From the NCBI RefSeq assembly GCF_000003815.2, contig NC_049988.1, positions 22,519,581 through 22,583,580 of the forward strand: a DNA stretch of 64,000 nt. Direction: 5' to 3'. Source of the stretch: Branchiostoma floridae. Lineage: Eukaryota > Chordata > Leptocardii > Amphioxiformes > Branchiostomatidae. How positions within the stretch are numbered: the first letter of the stretch is position 1; every line of letters starts with the position of its first letter. The notes beneath the pieces are model-generated. The model was not told where the DNA came from and searched no databases. It worked only from the letters and a program-made list of their open reading frames with translations. The position numbers were made by a program, and so were the translations under genes. This document shows, piece by piece, positions 21,704-33,886 of the stretch.

Positions 21704-24289
21704 ATGTACGAGCAAGCAGAGCCGGTCCGGTCCCCTTTCTCGCGCCCTGACAGCGGCCAAACCAGCGGGCCGCCGCCAAAAGCTGCATCTGACCAGCGGC
21801 AACAAGATGAAGGAGCTTCTCCAAACACGTACGCAGAAGCAGAGAGAGTGTACTACACAATCAAGGATGAAGAGCTGCCTCCGTCTTTACGTGGGGTGGG
21901 GCGGCAGCAGGAGTCACCCCAGGGGGAGATGGAAACCAGCGGACCGCCTCCCCAAACCCCTCCTGTCCATCAGGGGGGTTCCCGCGGGCGTGTCCGCCAT
22001 GGCAACGGCGCTGACAAACCACAAGAAGAGAAAGAAGGGGCTTCACACACGTACGAAGGCCACACAGCGCACACATCTGCAGGTAGCCGACATGTTTGTT
22101 ACTTGCACTTTTCAGTATTTCTAGTATGGATACATTTTGTTTATGGCTTACGTCTTTGCATTCTTGGGGTAATGTTTTGGGTAGGGGGCGTTTTTCACTT
22201 TTACTGTGTAGCCTGGTATCGAACCAAAAACGACCTTGTGGGTCGCAAACTTTATCTTATTAAAAAATATGAATACAAAAAGCATCCCTATTTATTAGTA
22301 TTCAATGCAATATGTATTCTCTGTTATATTTTATCTGACCCTTACCTCCCTCATGACCTTAAGGAAAAGCGGACTGCTGGCCGATTTGAGCTTCTCATGA
22401 ATTAATAAAGGTTCAAACAAACAAATAAACAAATTTAAAGATACGTCTCGTTTGGTAACTTGCTAATGCTTAGGTCCCAGTATGGAAAAGGGGCCCTGTC
22501 GGGCAGTTCACGGGCTTTTTTTGGCACTTTCGGGCGTGACCCCTACATGTGGCCCACATTGCGGCCCCCAGATATTTTGGGGGCCCGGCCGGGCACCGGG
22601 TTGAATCTAAGCCGGATTTGAAAAAAGACGCCATGCCCTACTTGTGGGAATTGAATCACCCACGGTATCCGGCAGTCCAACGGGACAAATTTGGAACTTC
22701 GGCCGAGTCTACATCCCTTTTAAAAATGTACAAGAACAACGGGCTTAAATCCTGGCCTGATGTCATTTTGTTATTCATGTATTTATTGATCTGTTGAGTC
22801 TATATGTCGACATTAACGTCATGATAAACTTAACAGACCGCACGTACTCGCGTGGAACAAGCGGCCGCGGTGCTCTCTGTAGCTTCATCCGCTCCCACCG
22901 CAGCTGCATCGCTGCCGGCATTGCCGTACTGATCGCTGTGGGACTCGCCCCTCTGACATTCATCAATAAAGAGGTAAACACTCTAGCACAGGTTTTAACA
23001 CCGTTTGTCTTGTCGATTTACTCGCGAGGTTCGCAAAAGAGAACGCGTCTTTGAGTTCAATAAAAAATAAAGAGGTAAACACTCTTGCACTGTAGATAAT
23101 GTTGTCTCTGAGTTTCTCTTGTCGTTTTACTCGAGAGGCTAACAGACATGTTTTGTCTTTCGTAAACATTTTCTTAAATTTGGTATTCTGATAAACGTTT
23201 TAGGAAATATCCCAATTGTCCACCACTGTTGACACCTTAAAACGCCACCAAGAAGACATGCGCCAACTGTCCGCCACTGTTGACGCCTTGAAGCGTGACC
23301 AAGACGACATGTCTACCACTGTTGACACCTTGAAGCGTGACCAAGACGACATGCGCCAACTGTCCGCCACTGTTGACGCCTTGAAGCGTGACCAAGACGA
23401 CATGCGACAGCTGTCCACCACTGTCCACCACCGCCAACTGTCCGCCACTGTTGACGCCTTGAAGCGTGACCAAGACGACATGCGACAGCTGTCCACCACT
23501 GTTGAATCCACCACCACCTTAAATCATGACAAGGAGCGAAACCGAACCGCCACCTTGGAGCAGCGTCTTTACGAGATCAGTAAGACGTCGAGTAATTTGG
23601 TTTTTGCAGTCATTTGTGTTATCAAGTTTTTTATTACTCTTTTACTGTCTTCATATCTGATGAATTGTTGCTTGTTAGAGATCTTCCATGTCTATGCGTT
23701 AGTCCTAGGTTATCGTTAAACTTGTTTTCCAGCATCTTGTCCTAACGGGTACACAATTTGGCGAGAAATCTGCTACAAGGCTTTCAACACAAAGAAGACC
23801 TTCAGCGATGCGGCCGCGGCCTGTGGTGAAGACGGCGGTACCCTCGCCATGCCCCGAGACGCTGAGACCAACGCCTTCCTGATCTCCCTGCACAATGCCG
23901 TGAGCGACAATGATGCCTTCTGGTTCGGTCTGCACGATCAGCGGGAAGAGGGAAGCTTTGAGTGGGTGGATGGTTCTGCACTTGGGGCCTACAACAACTG
24001 GGGTCCGGGTGAACCGGGCATCTATTGGGGCAGCAGAAATTGTGTTCTTTACTCCGCAGTCTTATCCCGGAAGGACAAGTGGGCCGACGACTTATGCCAC
24101 GCAAAGTTTCGCTACATATGCCAGGCTGTCCCAGGTACTTCTTATAACCGTACCATTTCTCGAAACCTTTCTTTCTAGTAAACATGGCACATCTCAAGTC
24201 ACAACAATACATCTTTTCTCATTATAAACCATTTCAAAGCACATCAATCCACATCTCATGTCTGCTGTTTGTTTTCAGGACGTCGCTAG
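21704..24289 (+). CDS. L2: C-type lectin-like type II membrane receptor
   Basis: Exons 21704-22082 (cytoplasmic), 22837-22973 (membrane), 23204-23579 (neck), 23733-24134 (lectin), 24279-24289; phases 1, 0, 1, 1; total 434 residues ending Gly-Arg-Arg. Residues 1-126 form a Pro-rich tail starting MYEQAEPV. Relative to L3/L4 it has about 50 extra residues flanked by SGPPP repeats, carrying TYAEAERVYYTI with a YxxI-type motif at residues 50-53. The membrane segment is about 20 residues (CIAAGIAVLIAVGLAPLTF). The neck mixes 17- and 14-residue units. The CTLD has six Cys and FWFGL; the long-loop motif is EPG instead of EPN, and WADDLC replaces WND, so canonical calcium-dependent sugar binding is doubtful. 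Followed by the spacer and Z4. Confidence 0.87.
22335..22440 (+). mobile_element. LINE 3' end inside L2 intron 1
   Basis: TCATGACCTTAAGGAAAAGC through TAATAAAGGTTCAAAC with (AAAC/AAAT)n tail; matches 12870-12980. The rest of the intron (22441-22836) shows no recognisable feature. Confidence 0.5.
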
Positions 24290-26148
24290 GCGACAGGCGG
24301 AACTATCTCCACCACTGTAAACCGGTCCTCCGGATATCTGCAGTAAAACTACTAGCCAGTAAAACGATTTGGTTTGGCTGTATGAAGTTCATTCCTGTCT
24401 GGGCGGCGTTTTCTGGGAAACGATGAACTGACAGGACAGACAAACCGTAATCGCTTAAAAAGCTTCACTCAAGACATGACCGCAAACCGGCTCTCTAGAA
24501 AAAATTAAACTACGAGTCAATAACGTTAAAATGTAACAAGGACCCAAAAAGCACTTTGTTTACAAGTTTGTTGAGTAGTAAAATAACGCACGAGAAAGAG
24601 TGAATAGGCACAAAAGCAATGAATCAGTACTAAGTACAAGTTTAGACACGCCTCTCTTCTCATATATTGCAGAGAATGTACCGATATTTTAATTTGGCAC
24701 GTAGCCAAAAGGTTTCACTTAGGGATTATTCTAGATGTAGAAAGCTCCTTGTTTGACCGTATTTAATCCTTTTTTGTTTTACATATGGATAAAGCAATGG
24801 GCCCAAAACAACATGTTGTTTTACAAATTTGTTGAGTAGTAAAATAACACATGAGAAATGGTGAATCCCATGATGCATTACTATTTAATTGTTCTCATAT
24901 ATATTGCAAAGAATGTACCCATATATTTTTGCACGTAGCCAGAAGGTTTTAATTTACATAGGGAAGTCTAGAAAGTTTGTCGTGGTTTGACAGTGTCAAA
25001 TGCATTACTGCTTCTTAAATTAATGTTTATTAAAAACGGGTAACAAAGACAAAATGCAAGCGCTAAAAAAACTTGCAACTTCATTGTTTTCACAGTAGAC
25101 TGACCACTCTTTGTTGTTGTAGTAAACGAGGAAAATGCCTAATGCCATAACAACCTAGTATTTATTTTCTTTATAAGAATCTGGTATACTGTGCTCATGT
25201 GAGCCTGGACCACTGAAGAAACCATATTTATGAAACCGATCTGTACATGTGTGGCACACTAAATTAAAGTTACCAACAGGAACTGTGGCTAGACCTGCCT
25301 TACTGAGGGGTGACTGTGGTGAGAAAGATGTCGATTAGCGTGAGGATCAGTCTGCTCCATATATAATAATTGTCCGTCGTTTCGACACTGACCATGAAAA
25401 TGTTGTACCTAAAACTGTGTTCCACTCATGGCGTCTTTCTCCTAACCAAGGCAGCCCGGACACACGTAAGTCCTGTTTAAGAATAAATCCTTCATTCTTG
25501 TTTTGCCATCGAAAGTTTACGAGTTTTTCTTCAAAAGATGCTGTAACAAAAATCCAGCCCAGCAAACGGCTCCCCCTGGCACCCAAGGTTATATTGCACC
25601 GTTAGGTAATCCCCACACTTGACAGCATTTTGACATGAAAATAGAATCTATTAATAGACAAACAAATAAAACACTGTTGCATTTATTCAACGTTTCATTT
25701 TTCAAAACCTTAAACCGTTCCGTGTGACAGACAAAATTGTTAAGAATTTCATCCTGTAATTTTTATCAATTGATCACAAACATTATTCCTACCTACAGCG
25801 CTGCATATTCGGACACATTCATTTGTCCAGTAGTACTCCCCTCACCACAGACCATAGCTTTTTCGATTATTGTGCTGTACTAATACTAGTAATATTAGCG
25901 GTAGATAATAATACTAACAGTAGAGTAATTCATTTCTCTAAAAAGACAGCCAAAATGTTGCACTAGAACCGAATTATCAACCTTGTTCTAACATAACGGG
26001 ACACTTTGTATCATTTCTCACCAATACAACGCACACACTGTTCAAAATGTGATTGCGTTAAAAACTGATTATTTCCAGGCCATTTTAACACAGCATAAGA
26101 AGAGAGGAAGAAAGAAAAAAATCCAGAAAAGACAGCTCCTCTAGAAGT
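24290..26148. repeat. lectin-to-zinc-finger spacer, copy 2
   Basis: Closest relative of spacer copy 1. It includes a short internal repetition (AACAAGTTTGTTGAGTAG-type segments near 24557 and 24826) and the highly conserved block 25405-25620. No coding sequence supported. Confidence 0.7.
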
Positions 26149-26297
26149 GTAGGCGGAACACGCTGCACACTGAATGTGGATAAGCAGGTATGAATTGACC
26201 TTTCACCCAACAGTACCAGTCACCTTTCACCCCTTGCTGCTCCAGGCAGACGCTTGCAGGAGGATTGTGCGGAGGTAATAATCATCACTGGAAGCAG
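26149..26297 (+). other. non-coding leader exon D (Z4)
   Basis: Well-preserved leader with TGACCTTTCACCC (26196-26208) and AGTCACCTTTCACCCC, ending GGAAGCAG before GTAAGAACGAG. The downstream coding exon carries stop codons, so the transcript may be non-productive. Confidence 0.6.
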
Positions 26298-26727
26298 GTA
26301 AGAACGAGATATACATACACCATGACTGCACCATTATGAACTGAAGGGGGTAGAGGTCATTTCTATGGTATGTGGGCTACATAAGGCAGAAATATAAGAC
26401 TGACGAAAGGTGACGAAAATGGGGGTGGAGAGGGGGGCATCTTTACCTTCACGGAAACAAAGGAAAACATTGCTTTTGCTCTGTTACTTTTACCTCCTCA
26501 TTTTCTTGTCCAAAGAAATAATGAACTAGCCAAATCGCTGTCACCATGGTTACTGGAGGTGTAGCAGACACCCTGTGGTGTTGGGGTACATGTAGCAAGT
26601 ATCAGTACAAAGCTCGAGCCGAGGGCTAGATTGTGAAATTATGTGTTTGTTAGGGCCTAAACAGATCTTGTTTAAAACGACTAGTCTACCAGACAGGTGT
26701 CCGATAAATCTGCACAAGATGCCGCCG

Positions 26728-26742
26728 GGGTCATTTAGGTCA
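26728..26742 (+). promoter_or_regulatory. DR3-like motif, Z4 intron
   Basis: Exact GGGTCATTTAGGTCA at the conserved intron position. Confidence 0.35.
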
Positions 26743-26796
26743 TTGGGAGAGTCTATCGTAAAATGGGTGGCGCTTCTATAACAGGTGATTTGTTAT

Positions 26797-27457
26797 GGTT
26801 CCGGGTCGGAGTTCAAATCTGACCGGAGTTGGCGGAAGGGTGGTGTAATAGGCCGGAAGTGCGCTGTTGTCTCCCTAACTTTTGCTCCCTATGGTTTGGT
26901 GATCGTTATAGCTGAGCATAGATTTGTCGTATTTTCTGAAAAGCCCGTGGGTTGTATTGTTTTTGTGCGAGGAGTAGTTGGTCGGCCAGCGAAACCATTT
27001 TTGTATTAGTCCGCTGCAACGGTGATGCGGTTTTTTCGCCTGATGACCCAAATAGCGGCGTTTTTCATGCGATTTCGAAGAAATGACGTCATCGGAGATT
27101 GCAAAAAAGTTATCACATGGAATTTTTTTATTTTCATTTTACACAGACATGAAGAATTTAGCTTCTCTACCACGTAGGCCGTTATCCTGGGAAAATTCGT
27201 TTTTTCCAAGCAGCTTCGATCAAAAAAGTGTTAAAAAATGATAGTTTTCGGGTCCAAAATTAAAATTTTACTACATATTCTAACCAAAATAAAGAGGCAA
27301 CAGACGGTACCAATAGGTTTGTCGGAAAGAGACAGTAAACGGCTTTCCGCCATATTGATTAATTTTCGCGTCCTACGTTTACTAGCGGAACTGTAGCCCT
27401 TCGGCCTGAGGCTGCCGCCAACCTCCGAAATCGTAAAAGAAACTCCGGTCCGATACC
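26797..27457. mobile_element. 661-bp DNA transposon, TTAT-flanked
   Basis: Interrupts Z4 intron sequence (other copies read GATTTGTTATGAGCTG or similar). Both sides carry TTAT (26793-26796, 27458-27461). Ends GGTTCCGGGTCGGAGTT and complement of GGTATCGGACCGGAGTTT, imperfect inverted repeats with a second paired GGAGTTGGCGG further in. No transposase. Confidence 0.65.
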
Positions 27458-27626
27458 TTATGTGTTGTATGCAATCACAAAAGGCTTGGAACTGTAAACT
27501 TTGTGACGATAGAGGAAAAAAAATCCCTCGTTGTGAAGAAATAGCTTATTGTATGATTTTCATCACTTGATTTTTATCGTATGATTTTTATCATCGATGT
27601 ACAGTGAACGTGACTAGCATATTGAA

Positions 27627-27629
<3 letters not shown>

Positions 27630-27679
<50 letters not shown>
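27630..27679. repeat. TA microsatellite
   Basis: About 25 TA dinucleotides in the Z4 intron, at the place where other copies read CATATATATTTTG. Confidence 0.95.
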
Positions 27680-27682
<3 letters not shown>

Positions 27683-27862
27683 TGTATATTGTAATTGCAA
27701 AAACGCACAAATAGAAAAAGAAAACACCAAGGGGTAAATAGCTTGTTGGACTATCTCATGTAAAGGTAAATATTATTTGTTTGCTTCCAAACTTTATCCA
27801 TGCAGTTTTAATTAATTTTTTTCTTCTTTCTAATTTTTAGATATTGTTCCTTTAGGTTCGAC

Positions 27863-29365
27863 ATGGCAGAGGCATGTGATGGGTCTCCTACTGCTGTTCC
27901 CCAGAATCTCGGTTATGGGTCTCCCACTGGATGTCTACGTGACCGGGAGGCAAGTAAAACCGAAGACCAGCCAACAGCGAGCAAAACCAGTTTGGTCAGT
28001 CAACCGGAAGCAAACACAGGTGATAAGCCCTACATGTGTGGGGAGTGTGGGTACAGGGCAGCTCGGAAGTCTCTATTATCCGAACATACGAGAACTCATA
28101 CCGGTGAAAAACCGTACAAGTGTGACCAGTGTGACTATTCTGCTGCACGGAAGTCCAACTTGAACCAACATCTAGCCATGCACACTGGTGACAAGCCCTA
28201 CATGTGTGGGGAGTGTGGGTAAAGGGCAATGCAAAAGTCTACCTTGACTATACATATGAGGACTCATACGGGTCTAAAACCCTACAAGTGTGACCAGTGT
28301 GATTATTCTGCTACATGTAAGTCCACCTTGAGCCAACATCTAGCCAAACACACTGGTGTCAAGCCCTACATGTGTGGGGAGTGTGGGTACAAGACAGCTT
28401 AGAATTCTGAGTTATCCAGACATATGAGAACTCATACAGGTGAAAAACCCTACAAGTGTGACCAGTGTGACTATTCTGCAACAAGGAAATATCATTTGGA
28501 CCAACATCAAGCCATACACACTGGTGAAAAGCCCTACATGTGTGGGGAGTGTGGGTACAGGACAGCTCAGAAGTCTACTTTATCTTACCATATGAGAACT
28601 CATACCGGAGAAAAACCCTACAAGTGTGACCAGTGTGACTATTCTGCTGCAGCGAAATCCACCTTGGACAGACATCTAGCAAAGCACTCTGGTGATAAGC
28701 CCTACTTATGCGGGGAGTGTGGGTACAGGACAGCTCGGAAGTCAACTTTATCCATACATTTGAGGACGCACACAGGTGAGAAACCCTTCAAATGTGACCA
28801 GTGTGACTATTCTGCAGCAATGAAATCCACTTTCGACAGGCATCTAGCCAAACACACCGGTGACAAGCCCTACATGTGTGGTGAGTGCGGGTACAGAGCA
28901 ACTCAAAAGTCTCACTTATCCAAACATATGAGAACTCATACCGGTGAAAAACCCTACAAATGTAACCAGTGTGACTATTCTGCTGCACAAAAATCCAGTT
29001 TGTACCAACATCAAGCAAAACACACTGGTGATAAGCCCTACATGTGTGGGGAGTGTGGGTACAGGACAGCCCACACGTCTCACTTATCCCGACACATGAG
29101 AACACACACGGGGGAAAAACCCTACAAGTGTGAACAGTGCGACTATTCTGCAACAACGAAAGGCAGTTTGGAATATCATCTAGCCCAACACACTGGTGAT
29201 AAGCCCTACATGTGTGGGGAGTGTGGATACAGGGCAGCTCAGAAGTCTGACTTAGTAAAACATATGAGAACTCATACCGGTGAAAAACCTTACAAGTGTG
29301 ACCAGTGTGACTATTCTGCAACAAAGAAATCTACATTGAACAACCATTGTAAAACGCACCGGTGA
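27863..29365 (+). pseudogene. Z4: C2H2 zinc-finger gene with two in-frame stops
   Basis: Full-length Z exon that would encode 500 residues and 16 fingers ending HCKTHR, with no frameshift. Finger 3 has TAA (28220-28222) for the usual Tyr codon TAC, and finger 5 has TAG (28400-28402) just after the Thr-Ala pair. Translation from the family start would give 119 residues with two fingers. Everything after the second stop (28424-29365) stays open and encodes eleven well-formed fingers, but without a family-type start. Either a recent pseudogene or a locus translated only from an internal ATG; the first is more likely. Leader D, intron and acceptor (27855) are intact. Confidence 0.85.
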
Positions 29366-31617
29366 AGAACACTATACATGTCTGAAGAATGTGATTTCGG
29401 ACGTCTAAGAAGACTCCTTTATCCTAACGTATACTAGATTACCACTGCTTTATGTCATCTAGCTGTATATAACATACCGATTAGTAACTCTGAATGCGTA
29501 GAGTTAGAGACAATTATAGATATCACGGCAATATCGCCAGTGCTTGAACTTCGAGAGAAAACTATTACATTACCCAGACTACCGCCAGTGGTTCCGCTGT
29601 CGCCATGGAGACACATGGTAAACAACAACAATATGACAGTACCACAACAAACTTATGATGCTCGGACACCGCTACTCCAATTTGAGAGACATGGTACACC
29701 AGAGATTTTAATACCAGTTATGATTTCAAACGAGGTTAGAACAATAAGATAGGCATGCCAACGATTTTAGTGATATATGTACTTATGTTACATTATGCTA
29801 TGATATGTTGTTGTGCTTTTGTATTTGACAACATGTACTATTAAACATGGCAGACACAATGCAATGGTTGCATGCGAAGCTGTTTGATTTGTAGACATTG
29901 AATCAATCATTGTTTCAAATGTATATATCTATCACCTTGCCCTGGTCTTAAAACCAAAAACGTGATATTTGGTGTATTCCCACAGGACTCATTTCACATG
30001 TTTTGTATTCAAAAATTAGTTATTTTTATCAAAAATGCATATTATGTTTTTCTGGTCCTGTTCTATGGTATTAAAACGAAATAACTTCAAAAGGTGTGCC
30101 TGGAGTCCGCATACATACACATTCATATTGTTTTATTCACATCTTTGTCATACACCATTTACACATGATTGGGAGAGTCTGGGCATTTTCAGGTCACAAA
30201 TATCAGTTATGGCTCCTATCTCACTGTCAAATGACCTTAAATTTGGTATGAGAGTAGCTATCACATATGGCCACCACACTTATGGCATTTACCACTTAAA
30301 TCTATCTATTGGGGATATCATTCGTGCTATTTTTAACCCAAACATTATCTCTTTAGCTCTTATATCACTGTATTACAGTGAAAAGGCCTCAAATTTAATG
30401 TAGGGTTGCCTAGGAAATATGACCACAGGACGTCATTCAGATTGGTTACGTCCAACCCAAAATTATTCATATGAGGATTTAAGGTTATTTTTAGACCATA
30501 AATATATATTTCGGCCACCAATTATATCGTAAGGTCTGTAAGTCAGTGCTGAAATACTTAGGAGTTATGTCGATACAATCATTTACATGTTTGGTATATT
30601 CCGCTTCCAAATGGTTTATTTTGGCATTTGGTTTTGATGAAATATATATGCTATGATGTCATGAGAACAAAGTCAGCTTACGCTTCGTTTAGCGCTCGCA
30701 GTTCAGGCCCCGGCTGCGAAGAAAGAGCACCTCCTCCCATAACAACTGCAATAACAAAAATGTGTAATTCTGAAAGATCCATCTTTCCTTTTTTTGGAAG
30801 AGTCCATTTTTTATGGATATCAAATTGTAAATTCTATATTGGATAGGGTTGATTTTGTAAGCTTCCGTTTCTGAAATAATGGAACGGACCATTTAAACAC
30901 GGGGGGATATAAGGGAGGGATAGAGAGTCGAATCTATTGTTTAATCAATAAAACTATCATTATTATTATTATCATGATAATGATGAGGATGATGATGTCA
31001 GCACTCAAAGAGATGGGCGGGAATTATATCACATGAAATAGTTTGAATATATGTTTGATGCTTCACCCTCCCAGCTCAGATCAACGTCTTTTCCCAGAAA
31101 ATTAGTCTGTCACTTAAAAACCAAAATGCCATCCGCACCACCTGATGCCACGTCATCCCTCCAGGTAAAAGTAAGTGTGACCTTACATCACCAGACTATC
31201 AAGGTATGTAAATGTTGCTAAACACTGCACAGTACGTTAAAAATGTACGAGCAAGCAGAGCCGGTCAAAATGCAAGCGCTGTCTATCTGTCTGTCTCTCC
31301 CTCTTCCACTCCCTCTGTCTGTCTCTCTCTCTCTCTTTCTCTCAATCTATCTCTCTCTCATGTGGCTCGTGTGGGCTAAACCACCAACTCGCCAGAGTAC
31401 GGAAATCGAGCCGAGAGCGAACGTCTTTTCCCAGAAAATTAGTCTGCCTCTTGCAGAAAAACAAAATGTCATTTTCAGCACGTCATACCTCGTCATCCCT
31501 CCAAATATGGGCAAAGATATTCTCACTTCTCCAGACTAATCATGGCATTATTGTCCATATTCATGCACCTTGACGTTGGCTGCTGTACAGTTCGCCTGTT
31601 GTCTGTAGAGTACGGTC
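29366..31617. other. Z4-to-L3 intergenic region
   Basis: Paralogous to 55914-57129 (shared CTCCAATTTGAGAGACATGG and following text), so the Z-L joint itself was duplicated. Contains diverged AT-rich modules (30000-30650) with no recognised gene, two lectin upstream blocks (31094, 31433), a stray start of the lectin exon at 31243 (MYEQAEPV then low complexity) and a TCTG/TC tract at 31280-31362. Confidence 0.55.
29840..29845 (+). terminator. candidate Z4 poly(A) signal
   Basis: ATTAAA in TGTACTATTAAACATGG. The same context follows Z10 (56197-56202), whose 3' flank is paralogous. Confidence 0.35.
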
Positions 31618-33886
31618 ATGTACGAGCAAGCAGAGCCGGTCCGGTCCCCTTTCTCGCGCCCTGACAGCGGCCAGACCAGCGGGCCGCCACCTCAATCCCC
31701 TCCTGTCCATCAGGGTGGTTCCCGCGGGCGTGTCCGCCATGGCAACGGCGCTTCTTACAAGTTGCAAGAAGACCAAGAACCGTCTACAGACACGTACGAA
31801 GAAGCCGAGGTGGTGAAACGTTACGAAACGTGCACGTCTGCAGGTATCCGAAGTTTTTCTAGCCTGCAATATTAGTTATATTATTTTCATCATCAGAAAA
31901 CAATTTTCCGTGAGAGATGATCTATCGACATTGATGACCTTGAAGTTAGATTATTATCTATATTTGTCTACCTTCGATATACGTATAGAGTGATAATTGG
32001 ATGCCTATAACGAGGAAAGAGTTATCATATGGATATGCTACAATTCTCATAGTGCTTGGCATCCTTGAATGACATTCACAATACCTGAGATACAATGTTC
32101 CCGCAATAAAACATTGAACCTTGCTATTGTCTTATGTTCTCTCTGTGTCATTCATTTTGTTAATTTTTGCATTGACTTGTGGAGTTGATCTTGAGCTTTT
32201 TTTCTCGCAGACCGCACGTATCCGGGTGGAGCAAGCCGCGGTGCTTTCTGTAGCTTCATCCGCTCCCACCGCAGCTGCATCGCCGCCGGCATTGCCGTAC
32301 TGATCGCTGTGGGACTTGCCCCTCTGACGTTCATCATTAAAGAGGTAAACATTCCAGTGCAGGTTTTAATACCGTTTGTCTTGTCAATTTACTTGCGTGG
32401 CTAACAAAAGAGAACGTGTATTTCGTTCCCACAAGCTATTCTAAGGTTTAGTATTCTGACTTATGTTTGCAGGAAATATCGCAACTGTCCACCACTGTTG
32501 ACGCCTTGAAGCGCGACCAAGACGACATGCGCCAACTGTCCACCACTGTTGACGCCTTGAAGCGCGACTTAGACGACATGCGCCAACTGTCCACCACCGT
32601 TGAGGCCTTAAAGCGCGACCAAGACGACATGCGCCAACTGTCAACCACTGTTGACGCCTTGAAGCGTGACCAAGACGACATGTGCCAACTGTCCACCACT
32701 GTTGACGCCTTGAAGCGCGGCCAAGACGACATGCGCCACCTGTCNNNNNNNNNNNNNNNNNNNNNNNNNNNNNNNNNNNNNNNNNNNNNNNNNNNNNNNN
32801 NNNNNNNNNNNNNNNNNNNNNNNNNNNNNNNNNNNNNNNNNNNNNNNACCACTGTTGACGGCTGCTCCCCCTAGCGTACGGTGACTCTATTTGTCCAATT
32901 TCGACAATTAGACCATCAAACCACGAAGCCTGGTAGAGGCTAAGTTTATTTGGGTTTTCAGTTGTTGTGTGTACTATTTTAGATGGTGAAATCAAAAATA
33001 TCATTGGTATAAAATCCCCGAACACAGGAACTTTTGTGACATTATTAGTATGAAACAAATAATATGTAGCATTGATTATCATATGAGATGAAATATCTTG
33101 TTAATGATTTTAATACTCTTTTACTGTCTTTATTGACTTGTTATGCTGGTATTCTGTAGAAGCATATCTAATGAATTTATATGGTTAGATATGAAATGTT
33201 GCCTTTTATTACTCATTTACTGTCTTTATTTACATGTTTTAGTGGTGTTCTGATGACGCATATCTAATGAATTGTTGCTTTTTAAATATCTTCCATGTCT
33301 ATACGTTAGTCGGATGTAAATCTTGTTTTCCAGCATCTTGTCCTACAGGCTACACAGAGTTCCGTGGAATCTGCTACAAGGCATTCAACACCAAAAAGAC
33401 CTTCAGCGGAGCGGCCGCGGCCTGTGGTGAAGACGGCGGCACCCTCGCCATGCCCCAAGACGCTGAGACCGACGCCTTCCTGGTCTCCTTGCGCAAGTCC
33501 GTGAGCGACAGTGGTCTCTTCTGGTTCGGCCTGAACGATCGACGCGAAGAGGGAAGCTTTGAGTGGGTGGATGGTTCTGCACTTGGGACGTACAGCTCCT
33601 GGGCTCCTGGACAGCCAAATAGCTATGGCGGCAACCAGGATTGCGTTTATTACCCCGAATACCCATTCTGGAAGTGGGCCGATGAGTCATGCGACTTGCG
33701 GATTCGCTTCATATGCCAGGCTGTCCCAGGTACTTCTTATAACCGTGCCATTTCTCGATACCTTTCTTTCTAGTAAACTTGGCACATCTCAAGTCACAAC
33801 CATACATATCTTTTCTCATTATAAATCATTTTAAACCACGTTACTCCACATCTGATGTCTGATGTTTATTTTCAGGTCGTCCCTAG
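31618..33886 (+). CDS. L3: C-type lectin-like membrane receptor, neck incomplete
   Basis: Exons: cytoplasmic 31618-31843, membrane 32211-32344, neck from 32473, lectin 33334-33729, last 33876-33886 (Gly-Arg-Pro-stop). Tail 75 residues, MYEQAEPV...SGPPPQ...TYEEAEVVKRY. The membrane segment matches L2. At least six 17-residue neck units precede the assembly gap 32745-32847. After the gap, coding resumes for four codons of the repeat and then departs from L1/L2/L4: a TAG at 32872-32874, and no family donor GTAAGA; intron homology returns near 32945. The true 3' end of the neck exon is therefore missing from this assembly or from the gene. The CTLD has FWFGL, QPN at the long loop, and WADESC in place of WND. 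Confidence 0.75.
32745..32847. other. assembly gap inside the neck repeats
   Basis: 103 undetermined bases within a coding 51-bp tandem repeat. Repeat copy number of L3 cannot be read; the joint after the gap is suspect. Confidence 0.98.

Noticed and set aside
22083-22405. Extension of the L2 cytoplasmic exon into a hydrophobic frame (VFLVWIHFVYG...)
   Set aside because: It runs through the conserved donor into intron and a LINE 3' end; L3 and L4 have stops at the equivalent place.
31280-31362. Leu/Ser-rich signal-peptide-like frame after MYEQAEPV at 31243
   Set aside because: The Leu/Ser codons come from a TC/TCTG microsatellite after a fragment of the lectin exon.
32441-33082. Minus-strand frame of 213 codons across the L3 gap
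   Set aside because: About 35 codons are undetermined bases and the rest is antisense of the neck repeat.
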